Source: Tieghemostelium lacteum (Eukaryota; Evosea; Eumycetozoa; Dictyosteliales; Raperosteliaceae). Taken from it: a stretch of DNA of 64,000 nt. The translations under genes and the position numbers were made by a program. Position 1 is the stretch's first letter, and every line of letters begins with the position of its first letter. The stretch lies in the NCBI GenBank assembly GCA_001606155.1, contig LODT01000039.1, positions 310,001 through 374,000 of the forward strand, given 5' to 3'. Positions 1 to 12,200 of the stretch are shown one piece after another. The notes under the pieces were generated by a model. It was not told the origin of the DNA. It searched no databases and worked only from the letters and a program-made list of their open reading frames with translations.

Positions 1-333
1 CTAAGTACCAATGACATGAATGACAATGACGACAGCACCTATGAATCACTCATTTCAATTAATGTTCCACATTACTATCAGAATCTCTTTTTAGATCCTG
101 ATTTTTCACTCTTAATTGACTCAGAAAATGCCAACACCAATCCCAATGCCAACTGTAAATCAAATGCAAAATCAGGATTGACAAGAATTCAAAAGATTGG
201 TATTATAATTGGTTGTTCGGTATTTGGTGTCTGCCTTATAATAGTCTCATTGTTCATATTGTACAAACACAATATCACATTCAAAGTTCAAGTACAAAAA
301 GTTATTAAAATGAAACAAAACAATATCCTTTAA
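1..333 (+). CDS. 3' end of a single-pass surface protein (EGF/IPT-type dictyostelid family)
   Basis: The frame is open from base 1, so only the C-terminus (110 residues) is present and the true start lies upstream. A short extracellular part contains a pattern of tyrosines and prolines ending in a Ser-Gly-Leu-Thr stretch. It is followed by one hydrophobic helix (IGIIIGCSVFGVCLIIVSLF) and a short basic, Lys-rich cytosolic tail. This end layout is what I know from the large dictyostelid EGF-like/IPT surface proteins of the ComC type. No EGF or IPT domain is visible here, so the family is inference. The membrane anchor itself is clear. The next gene on this strand starts over 600 nt downstream. 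Confidence 0.55.
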   Translation, partial: LSTNDMNDNDDSTYESLISINVPHYYQNLFLDPDFSLLIDSENANTNPNANCKSNAKSGLTRIQKIGIIIGCSVFGVCLIIVSLFILYKHNITFKVQVQKVIKMKQNNIL

Positions 334-949
334 ATTGATAAATATTTACATTAAACTGATTTATGATTATACTATATCAAATTACAAATAGTTAACTATT
401 ACCTTTCATTTTCGTTGATATAATGGTATTAGAATTCTATTTAGTATAATATCTTTCTGGCATTTGTCACCGGACATTCCTGTGACATGTAGAGGTTCTA
501 TGTTATAAGAGTTATCTCCTTTTGAATAAAAATTTTTTGGTTTTTTGTTCTTTTAGCCATGTGACTCATTAGATCTAGTTACTAACTTTTCCATATATAC
601 ACTTTTACTGGTCTATCTATATGTTAGTTAATTAGTAAAATGAAATAATGAAAAAACCGAATTAATGATTGGTTAATTTAAAAAAAAATTTTTGTTTTGG
701 GGGTATTAGTATGCTAATTTAAAATATATTATCATTAGTATCTATTAAATTTAATTTATTAAAAGTAATATTGATCAAATAAATGAAAGACATGTAATAA
801 ATCTGTTTTCATTATACAAAGATTAAAGGTATAATTTCAGATTGGTAACTAGTTAAAATCTTATTGGGGTAAATAAAGTTTATTTAAATTAAAAGCTATT
901 TTTATTTCAAGTCATTATTATTAACTTTAATTGTTTTATTCTTAAAACT
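334..949. other. Intergenic region upstream of PKS 1
   Basis: This is A/T-rich and has no gene I can support. It should hold the terminator of the upstream gene and the promoter of the first PKS. The last 112 bases (838-949) recur almost unchanged before the second PKS (9111-9221), so the proximal promoter was duplicated with the gene. Confidence 0.7.
838..949 (+). promoter_or_regulatory. Duplicated PKS proximal promoter, copy 1
   Basis: This matches 9111-9221 in front of PKS 2. Both begin CAGATTG, share GTTAAAATCTTATTGG then G/A-GTAAAT, and end with an identical run of about 27 bases up to the ATG (core TTTAATTGTTTTATTCTTAA). The middle differs by several indels. Retention of both ends suggests shared regulation of the two genes. 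No specific factor site is recognised. Confidence 0.55.
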
Positions 950-3900
950 ATGTTACAAAATAATATTGATTTTAAAGACAGTGATATTGCAGTAATAGGT
1001 ATTGGCTGCAGATTCCCAGGAGATTCAAATTCACCAAAAGAGTTATGGGAAAACTTAACTAACAAAAACTTTAGTGGAATTGTTGAGGTTCCTGAGGAAA
1101 GATGGTCACCATTATTTCATCAACAAGGAATGATAGGCAATTCAAAATCAGGTTTGATTGATTTTAAACATTGGAAACAATTTGATTCTCTATTCTTTGG
1201 TATCTCTCCCCAAGAATCAACAAACATTGATCCACAAGAGAGAATGTTGAATGTACTTCTTTGGGAAGCATTAGAAGATGCTCATATCAGACCATCTGAA
1301 TTCAGAGGTTCTGATACATCTGTTTTCATTGGTTCAATGCACAATGATTACCCAAACATTAGACTTGTTCAGAAATCGACTACTCATTCTTCAGGAACAT
1401 CATCAACATTTTTATCAAATTCATTATCTTTTGCATTTGATCTTAGAGGCGCATCAATGACTCTTGACTCAGCATGCTCATCATCATTGAATGCAATTCA
1501 TCTTGGTTGTCAAACCATTCTCAACGGTGAAAGTCAAATTTCAATTTGTGGTGGTGTAAATGCATTGTTTGATCCATTAATTTCTATAAATTATTCTCGT
1601 CTTGGTATTTTGAGTAAAAAAGGAGTTTCAAGACCATTTGATAGTGATGCAGATGGATATATCAGAGGTGAAGGTGCTGGATTGGTTGTTCTCAAGAAAT
1701 TATCAAAAGCCATTCTTGATAAAGATAGAATCTATTGTGTTATCAGAGGTTCTTGTTCAAATTCTGATGGTCAAAATCAAAAGAACTATTCCACTCAACC
1801 ATCAGGTCAAGCTCAATATGAAAATATTGTACAAACATTGAATCGATTTGAAATTCCTCGATCTGACATTTTCTATGTTGAAGCACATGGAACAGGTACT
1901 CCAGTTGGTGATCCAATTGAAGTTGAAGCACTCTCAAGAATTTTCAAAGATCACCATTCTTCTGACAATCCATTATATATTGGAAGTCTCAAATCACAAT
2001 TTGGACACACTGAACCAGCAGCTGGAGTTGCATCACTCATTAAAGTTGCAATGATGTTAAAACATCGAAAACTTTCACCAAACATCAATTTCATTAATCC
2101 AAATCCAAAAATTGACTTTGATAATTGGAATATCAAAGTTGTCACTGATTTTATTGATTTCCCTCAAGATCAAATCATCACAGTTGGTTTGAATAGTTTT
2201 GGATTTGGAGGTTCAAATTGTTTCATGGCAATTCAAGAATATCAACCAATAAACGATCAAATAACCACCAAGATCCCAATAGAAGAATCTGAATATTTAA
2301 TTCCATTCTCAGTTAAATCACAATTATCATTTGATAAATACATTGATGAAGTTATCAGAAGAAAATCAAACATTAATAATGATGAATCATTTCATGATTT
2401 TGTCAGATATCAATGTCAATCAAAAGATTTGAATCTTCACAAAAGAATTACACTCTCTTGTAAAGATTGGAATGATTTGATATCAAAAAGAAATCTAATG
2501 ATTTCAGATTCAGAAACAAGATCCAATGATTTGACATCAATTGTTTATGTATTCTGTGGACAAGGACCACAATGGAAAGAAATGAATGATTATCTTTATC
2601 AACACAATCACATCTTCAGAAATTCAGTTCAACAATGTGATAATCTGATGAAAGAATACTTTGGATATTCAATTCTTGATAAATTGAGATCAATAGCCTC
2701 GGATTCAAATGAAATTCATCATCCAATCATTGCACAACCAAGTTTATTCTTGTTTCAATTTGGAATGATGAATCTTCTCAAAAGTTGGGGAATTCAACCA
2801 GATGCTGTTGTTGGTCATAGGTATGTAATAATTTTCAGTTTTAATTTTTAATTTTGTTTTTAGAAAGATCTTTCTAACAAATGTTTAAACATTAATTTAA
2901 TAGTTTTGGAGAAGTTACATCAGCATTATGTTCTGGAATTATAACACTTGAAAATGCAATCAAAATTGTATATTTCAGATCAACATTACAACAACTCACT
3001 GTTGGAAGTGGGAGATTGTTATCAATTGGAATTGGAATCGATAAATATAATGAATTGATTGATAAATCAGAACAACTTCAATCATTGAAGGATAAAATTG
3101 AAATTGCATGTTTCAATTCACCTGATTCAATTGTATTAACATCTGATGAAGATAATTTGAAAACAATTCAAAATCACCTTCAAGATCAAGGAATATTCAG
3201 TTCATTCTTAGGAACACCATGTTCATTCCATTCGAGTAAACAAGAATCAATCAGAGATAAAGTCATTGAATCACTTTCAGATCTTCCTCAATCATCAACT
3301 CCGAAAATTCCATTCTTTTCAACAGTGACAGGACAACAAATGAAAGAAGATTCATTTTACAACAATGAATACATTTATCAAAACCTTCGACAACCAGTCA
3401 GATTCAATGAATCAACTCAATCAATTTATCAATTCATTAATGATAAACAAAAACAACAACCAAACTCATCAACAATATTCATTGAAATCTCACCTCATCC
3501 AACACTCTCATTTTACATTCCTCAATGTATTAAAGTAACACCCAACTACAGTATTAATTATAATAATAACAAAATCACAACACTCTCATTGATTCACAAA
3601 AAGAAATCAATTCCAGAACAAATTCAACAAACGCTTTCACAACTCTATCTCAATGGAATCAATTTGAATTTTCAATCTGCACAATTTCAAAGTGAGGAAT
3701 TGCACAACTCATCATTTAAGTATCGAACTGATTGGATTCCAAAATATCAATGGGATTCACAAGAATATTGGAATACTCCAAAAATTCTTCGAAATGACAT
3801 ACTTCCATCAGCCAATTTACTTGGTAAAAACAAAGAACATGGAATCACTGTTTTAGAGACTTTAATTGATCTGCAAAAACCTGCATTCGAATTTTTGAAA

Positions 3901-6900
3901 GGACATATTATCAAAGGTAAAGTTATCTTTCCAGGATGTGGATATCTTGATATCATCTTGAAACAATACCCAAAACAAGATTTGACAATCTATAATCTGA
4001 TTTGTGAGAAACCATTATTGATTTCAAATGATCGACCAGTTATTATTCAAACAATCATTCAACCAACAATGACTCGTTCTGAATTCAGAATTGATTTCTA
4101 TTGTAGAGATACCATCACTGAAAAATGGACAAAAACAACTCATGGAAGATTTGCATTACATTCTCTTGATTATCAGAAATCTCAATTTGATATTGATAAA
4201 ATCAGAAAAGAATGTTCATTTGCCAGATTGAATAAAACTGAAATCTACAACAGACTTGTACAATTGGGATTACCATATGGTCCATCATTCCAAAGAGTAA
4301 AGTATATGGATATAAGTTCATTTTCAACATTTACAGTTCTTGATGCAGTCAACAAAGATAAATCATTCTATTTCAATGCAGCTACACTTGATTCAGCATC
4401 CCATGGTTTAATGTCAGGAATAGAACCACCTCAAGATCTTGTCTTAGATACTGTTGAATTACTCAATTATTACCCATCAAACATGACATCTGATCAACCT
4501 GATACTCTATATATCTATGGTTTAGGTAATGGACAAACTAGTAACAGTTCTACTGGTACTGTATACATCATCAATCCAGTCAATGGAAGATCAATCATTC
4601 ACATGAGAGTTAAAATGACATCGATAGTCAAAATTAAACACATCACACCAACTGGTCTGTTCAACATCAAATATCCATCCAAAGAAATATTCACCTACCA
4701 TTGGCAACCAAAAGAATCAATTCTCTCTGATATTGATCATCAATATGACCTAAACAATTCACAACCAATGAATATGTTGAAACATAAATTCTATCAATTG
4801 AAAAATATCAAAATTTCTGGTAAACATCTCATCAAAATTCTCTTTTTTAATGACGATGATGCTGCTAACAATAACAATGAAATGAATTTGAATTCAATCA
4901 TTTCAATCATTGAATCACAATTGACTGACAATTCACAATTCATCATTGATATTACCAATTTGGCAACAACAAAGAATGTAACTGAAATCAATGAGTCACT
5001 GAATGATAAACATCATAGAATTTCAATCAGAAATCGATCAATTCAACATGGAATTGAATCATTTGATCCTGAAAAAGAATTTATTCATAAATCAAATTTT
5101 GATTTGATTATTCTTCCATCTTCCATTTTGAAATCGATGAAAGATGATAATGGTGAAAAAACCAAATCCATTCTTTCACATCTTCACAATCTCTTGATTC
5201 CAAAAGGTTCATTGATGATATTTGACAAACAACAACAAGAAGAGGCAGATCAAGAGGTTTCCATCAACACCACATTGATATCTCAATTATCAAATGTTGG
5301 ATTCTCATTTAACAACCAGATTCAATCATCAAGTAAAGTATCATCAAAATCAATTTTCTGCTATAAAAATGATTTCTTCAACTCAAAACAGAATAACAGT
5401 AATAACAACTTGATTATCATTCCATCATCAATATCAATAACTGATAACCAACAGTTGATGAGAAGCATTGATTTAATATTCAATAAACAACAATATCAAA
5501 TAATGAATTGTAATGATTTCTTATCATCTGAAACAACACCAATAGATCAAAATCAAAATATATTCTATTATGGAATTAATATGAACAAAGAAAATTACAT
5601 TCAAATATCAATGGAATATATCAGAATTGCACAATTTCTTCATAAATCTCAATCAAAGTCAAAATATATTCTTTTGACTGAGAATTTTGATTCAATGAAC
5701 AACCTGAACTATTTCAATGGATCTTTGATTGGTTGTTTTAGAAATCTCGGTAAAACTGAATTGATTGATGCTTATTCCATTAATTTTGATCAAGATTCTA
5801 TAAAATCAAAGAAATCTCCATTAATAACTTCAATGATTGATTCTAACATGATAGGATGTGATAAAGAAATCATAATCAGAAATGGACACGTTCAAATTCA
5901 AAAATTACATCAAGATGATTTTAAATCAAATTTATATGAAACTGATTTGAACAAACTCTATTTAAGATGTAATTCAAAACTTTTAATGGAATATTTTCCC
6001 AAACCAGAACTTCAACCATTTGAATATGAAGTTAAAGTGATGGCAGCTGGTATTAACTTCAAAGACAATATGTTCTATAAAGGTTTATTACCACTTGATA
6101 TGTACCCTGAAGGAACTGATATCTATAATCCACCCATTGGATTAGAATTCTCTGGAATTGTTACAAGAATGGGTTCAAAATGCACCAAATTCAAAATTGG
6201 TGAAAGAGTTATTGGAGGAGGTTTATATACAGTAGCCTCTCATGTATATGTACATGAACATAAATTCACACATTTACCAGATAATATCAGTTTTGTTGAT
6301 GGAGCATCAGTTCAAATAACCTATTTAACTTCTTACTACTCTTTATTCTCTCTTGTGAATATTGAAGCATTTGGTTCAATTCTAATCCATTCGGCAGCTG
6401 GTGGTGTTGGTCTATCAACTCTTAACCTTCTCAAATGGAAGAAATATCAAGGTAAAATATTTGTCAGTGTTGGTTCTAAAGAGAAAGAACAATACCTCAG
6501 AGATCATTATGGTGATATGATAACTGACTATTACAACTCAAGAACAGTTGCATTTGGTCAAGAAATTATTGATAAATATGGAGGTGTTGATATCATTATC
6601 AATACACTTTCAGGTGATTTCACATCAACCAATTTCAGTTGTCTCACCAAGATTGGAAGAATTGTTGATCTTTCTGTCACTCAATTGGTTGAAAATGAAA
6701 CTTTGGATCTTGGTCAGTTCAGATACTCCAAAGCATTCATTCCATTTGAATTGTCGGCATACAGAGAAGTTAAACCACTAGAATGTGTAAATTACACTGA
6801 TATCATTCTTGAAGCAATCTCAAAAGGTGAATTAGAACTTTTTCCCATAAAACAATATAGAAGTGATCAAATGAAAGAAGCAATTGAATATATTGCAGAA

Positions 6901-8121
6901 TCTAAACACATTGGGAAATTGGCTATAAATTTTGAAAATATTGAACAAGAGGTCATCTCGCCAATGTTAAAACAATTCAAAGAAAATCCAAAATTATCAC
7001 CAATTGAAAACCAAAGAATTCTGAAATACAACTATCAAATGAGAAACATCAAAGATACTCTCTTAATCACTGGTCAATCTGGTGTTGTAATTCCAGTTTT
7101 GAAATGGATTCTTCAAAGATCACCAAATCTAAAGAATGTGATTATTCTCTCAAAATCATCATGCAAATGGGAAATTGAATGGGTGAAGAATTGCAACAAA
7201 CACATTCAATTCTATTTCAGACAATGTGATGTTTCTGAAAAATCTGATATCCAAAGATGCATTGAAAATATTCAACTTGAACACTCTCAAACTTTATCAA
7301 TTAAATCAGTTTTACATTTTGCTGCAATTTATGATTCAACTGATTTCCCTGAAATGAATGAATCAATATTCACAGAAACTCACAAACCAAAAGCCATTGG
7401 TGCAATTAATTTACATGAAATTTCAATTGAACAACAATGGAATTTAGATCATTTCATTTTATTCTCTTCAACCTCAGGATTCACAGGATCTAATAAACAA
7501 AGTCATTACAATTCAGCCAATCTATTATTGGATCATTTGGCAGAATTCAGAAGATCAATTGGATTGAATGCAGTTTCAATCAACTATGGTGCAATGGGAG
7601 GAACTGGTTTTGTTTCAACCAACAAGGCAATCGAAGAATACCTTCAATCAGAAGGAATGAACCTCGTTTCAATTCCAAAGATACTTGGTGGATTGGATAT
7701 TGCACTTCAAATTGATCAAAAATCGATTTCAAATTTCCAATGCTCAAACAATAGTTTTGTAAAGATGTATTACGTTGGAAAACTGTTGAGAAATGTATTA
7801 GATCATTTAATTCCCAAACCAGATCAAATCCATCAATTATTCAATAATGATAACATCACATCTGAATTCACCACCATCAATGATAGTGTTCAATCCAAAG
7901 TCATTCAAATGGTATCACAACTCTTATCAATTGAAGTATCAAAACTCAACCCAGATATCAAATTGAAAGATTATGGAATTGATTCACTCGTGACAACTCA
8001 ACTCAAAACATCCATTGAAGACACTTATGAACAGACTAGAAGCCAATTCACTCACATTCAATTGATTTCAAATTCCACCAATTCTATTGCTCATAAAATT
8101 TCATACATAATTAATAAATAA
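950..8121 (+). CDS. Type I iterative polyketide synthase, tandem copy 1
   Basis: Joined exons are 950-2820 and 2904-8121 (intron of 83 nt, GTATGT...TTAATAG), giving 2362 residues. The order is KS (about 12-430; Cys176, His313, His353), AT (about 530-850; GHSFGE with Ser624, and a CSFH motif at 730-733 that fits malonyl rather than methylmalonyl selection), DH (His958 in HIIKGKVIFPGCGY, Asp1120), a degenerate methyltransferase (about 1260-1400), ER (about 1650-1970; NADPH motif HSAAGGVG), KR (about 2010-2210; GQSG motif, Tyr2159) and ACP (Ser2318 in YGIDSL). It ends 44 residues after that serine with no thioesterase, reductase or type III domain. It should build a reduced acyl chain from malonyl-CoA, released by an unknown route. 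Its nearest relative is the next gene. Confidence 0.93.
2904..3632 (+). repeat. Identical tract shared by the two PKS genes (copy 1)
   Basis: I find no difference by eye between 2904-3632 and 11168-11896, over 729 bases covering the second part of the AT domain. The intron just before it differs by several indels, and substitutions resume right after it. Such a sharply bounded perfect tract is typical of gene conversion between tandem copies. Confidence 0.75.
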
Positions 8122-9221
8122 AACTATTTATAAATTTTTTTGGATTTTTATATATCTATTCTTCCTTGTTAAACATATTTAATTGAATATATTAGAAATT
8201 TAATAATATCTGAATATAATATTATAAAACTTAATTGCACTAAATTCAAAATTGTTGGTGTATATGCACATTCAAAGGTTACACATTTTTTATTGTTTTA
8301 TAAAAATATTCTTATGAATTGTTCATATATATAATAGATTTGGATTATCTTCATAAAGCAATAAACCTTAGAGGCCAGAAATTACATTTGATATCAAAAT
8401 TTGGTTTAGATTTCTGAAAAATCTGAAAATGAAAGAAGCTTTGAATTTTGAAGACCATAATACAGATACACAAAAATCCAAACAATAAGCTTAATAGAAG
8501 ACAATTTTTGATATTGATTGAAATCTTATTTAAACTCCAATTCAATTAAAACAATAACTTGACTAAAAAAATGGAATCACTTGATTGAATTAAATAGTGG
8601 AGAATTTGAATAATTATCAATTAAATATGCAATTTATATTTAAATTTTTATAAATTTTATTGTCTTTTATCTATATGTTTGAAAATTGTCTGAAACTTTG
8701 AAATTAGTTTCAGACAAACTTAAAACATTTGATATATAATTCAAAAATAAACATTGATATAGTTAAATCCGAGCAATAAAATTTATTCATAGATATCTAA
8801 AATTTTTATCAAAGAGGTTTATACCAATATGTTAAAGTTAGGGGCTTGTTCCTAATTCTGAAAATAAAAAAATCCCAATCTAAAGAAAAAATAAAAAACT
8901 TAAAAGTAATTTTTTTGTCTGTTCTCATAAAACACATAACACTTTTCCACATTAACAAATTGCAATTTGGAGATTTTGATATAAATATATATATATTATG
9001 ATAAATTTTGATATTTATTAAATTCAAGAGATTGTCCAAAATAGACTCATTTAATATATTTACTCTTCATTAGATAAACCATAATACAAAAAACTATTCA
9101 GATATAGCTTCAGATTGATTACTAAGTTAAAATCTTATTGGAGTAAATATATTTTATAAATGATTAAAAATTATTTTCTAGTCATTAATATATTAACTTT
9201 AATTGTTTTATTCTTAAAACT
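8122..9221. other. Intergenic region between the tandem PKS genes
   Basis: These 1.1 kb are A/T-rich. Two short minus-strand open frames (64 and 76 residues, about 8351-8545 and 8809-9039) are hydrophobic or lysine-rich with no family signature and begin in plain A/T-rich DNA. I do not call them genes. The 3' end carries the duplicated promoter. I see no transposon ends or relic of another gene. Confidence 0.6.
9111..9221 (+). promoter_or_regulatory. Duplicated PKS proximal promoter, copy 2
   Basis: Counterpart of 838-949. Similarity starts at CAGATTG and runs to the ATG with indels in the middle. Upstream of this point the two intergenic regions are no longer obviously alike, so this marks about the left edge of the duplicated unit. 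Confidence 0.55.
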
Positions 9222-12200
9222 ATGTTACAAAATAATATTGATTTTAAAGACAGTGATATTGCAGTAATAGGTATTGGCTGCAGATTCCCAGGAGATTCAA
9301 ATTCACCAAAAGAGTTATGGGAAAACATAACTAACAAAAACTTTAGTGGAATTGTTGAGGTTCCTGAGGAAAGATGGTCATCATTATTTCATCAACAAGG
9401 AATGATAAGCAATTCAAAATCAGGTTTGATTGATTTTAAACATTGGAAACAATTCGATTCTCTATTCTTTGGTATCTCTTCCAAAGACTCTGAAAATATT
9501 GACCCCCAGCAGAGAATTTTATATTCAATACTTTGGGAAGCCTTAGAGGATGCGCACATCAAACCACCTGAATTAAGATGTTCTGATACATCTGTTTTTA
9601 TTGGTTCAATGAACAATGATTACCCAAATATTAAAAAAACTGAAAAATCTAGTATTGTATTGGGTACTTCAACAACATTTTTATCAAATGCTCTTTCATT
9701 TGCATTTGATCTTAGAGGTGCATCAATGACTCTTGACACTGCATGCTCATCATCATTGAATGCAATTCATCTTGGTTGTCAAACCATTCTCAATGGTCAA
9801 AGTCAAATTTCAATTTGTGGTGGTGTAAATGCATTGTTAGATCCATCAATTTCTGTAAATTTTTCTCAACTTGGTATTTTGAGTAAAAACGGAGTTTCAA
9901 GACCATTTGATAGTGATGCAGATGGATATATCAGAGGTGAAGGTGCTGGATTGGTTGTTCTCAAGAAATTATCAAAAGCCATTCTTGATAAAGATAGAAT
10001 CTATTGTGTTATCAGAGGTTCTTGTTCAAATTCTGATGGTCAAAATCTAAAGAATTATAACACTCAACCATCAGGCCAAGCTCAATATGAAAATATTGTA
10101 CAAACATTGGATCGATTTGAAATTCCTCGATCTGACCTTTTCTATGTTGAAGCACATGGAACAAGTACTCCTGTTGGTGATCCAATTGAAGTTGAAGCAC
10201 TCTCGAGAATTTTCAAAGATCACCATTCATCTGAGAATCCATTATATATTGGAAGTCTCAAATCACAATTTGGACACACTGAGTCAGCATCTGGAGTTGC
10301 ATCACTCATTAAAATTGCAATGATGTTAAAACATCGAAAACTTTCACCCAACATCAATTTCATCAACCCAAATCCAAAAATTGACTTTGATAATTGGAAT
10401 ATCAAAGTTGTCACTGATTTGATTGATTTCCCTCAAAATAAAACCATCACAGTTGGTTTGAATAGTTTTGGATTTGGAGGTTCAAATTGTTTCATGGCAA
10501 TTCAAGAATATCAACCAATAAACGATCCAATAACCACCAAGATCCCAGAAGAACTATCAGAATATTTAATTCCATTCTCAGTTAAATCTCAATTATCATT
10601 TGATAAATACATTGATGAAGTTATCAGAAGAAAATCAAACACTGAAAATGATGAATCATTTCATGATTTTGTTAGATATCAATGTCAATCAAAAGATTTG
10701 AATCTTCAAAAAAGAATTACACTCTCTTGTAAAGATTGGAATGATTTGATATCGAAAAGAAATCTAATGATTTCAGATTCAGAAACAAGATCAAGTGATT
10801 TGACATCAATTGTTTATGTATTCTGTGGACAAGGACCACAATGGAAAGAAATGAATGATTATCTTTATCAACACAATCACATCTTCAGAAATTCAGTTCA
10901 ACAATGTGATAATCTGATGAAAAAATACTTTGGATATTCAATTCTTGAAAAATTGAGATCAATAGCTTCGGATTCAAATGAAATTCATCATCCAATCATT
11001 GCACAACCAAGTTTATTCTTGTTTCAATTTGGAATGATGAATCTTCTCAAAAGTTGGGGAATTCAACCAGATGCTGTTGTTGGTCATAGGTATGTTAATT
11101 TTCAGTTTTTAATTTTGAATTATGAATTTCGTTTTATTTTTCTAACAATTATTTTCTAATTTAATAGTTTTGGAGAAGTTACATCAGCATTATGTTCTGG
11201 AATTATAACACTTGAAAATGCAATCAAAATTGTATATTTCAGATCAACATTACAACAACTCACTGTTGGAAGTGGGAGATTGTTATCAATTGGAATTGGA
11301 ATCGATAAATATAATGAATTGATTGATAAATCAGAACAACTTCAATCATTGAAGGATAAAATTGAAATTGCATGTTTCAATTCACCTGATTCAATTGTAT
11401 TAACATCTGATGAAGATAATTTGAAAACAATTCAAAATCACCTTCAAGATCAAGGAATATTCAGTTCATTCTTAGGAACACCATGTTCATTCCATTCGAG
11501 TAAACAAGAATCAATCAGAGATAAAGTCATTGAATCACTTTCAGATCTTCCTCAATCATCAACTCCGAAAATTCCATTCTTTTCAACAGTGACAGGACAA
11601 CAAATGAAAGAAGATTCATTTTACAACAATGAATACATTTATCAAAACCTTCGACAACCAGTCAGATTCAATGAATCAACTCAATCAATTTATCAATTCA
11701 TTAATGATAAACAAAAACAACAACCAAACTCATCAACAATATTCATTGAAATCTCACCTCATCCAACACTCTCATTTTACATTCCTCAATGTATTAAAGT
11801 AACACCCAACTACAGTATTAATTATAATAATAACAAAATCACAACACTCTCATTGATTCACAAAAAGAAATCAATTCCAGAACAAATTCAACAAACTCTT
11901 TCACAACTATATTTCAATGGAATCAATTTGAATTTTCAATCTGCACAATTTCAAAGTGAGGAATTGCACAACTCATCATTTAAGTATCGAACTGATTGGA
12001 TTCCAAAATATCAATGGGATTCACAAGAATATTGGAATGCTCCAAGTATTCTTCGAAAAGACATACTTCCATCAGCCAATTTACTTGGTAAAAACAGAGA
12101 ACATGGAATCACTGTTTTAGAGACTTTAATTGATCTGAAAAGTCCTGCATTCGAATTTTTGAAAGGACATGTTATCAAAGGTAAAGTTATCTTTCCAGGA

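Noticed and set aside
8351-9039. Two minus-strand open frames between the PKS genes
   Set aside because: Short, A/T-driven composition, no family features and no good start context; probably chance.
10150-10180. HGTS instead of HGTG in the KS of PKS 2 as a sign of inactivation
   Set aside because: The catalytic His is kept, and the Gly to Ser change at this position is a small one. All other KS residues are intact.
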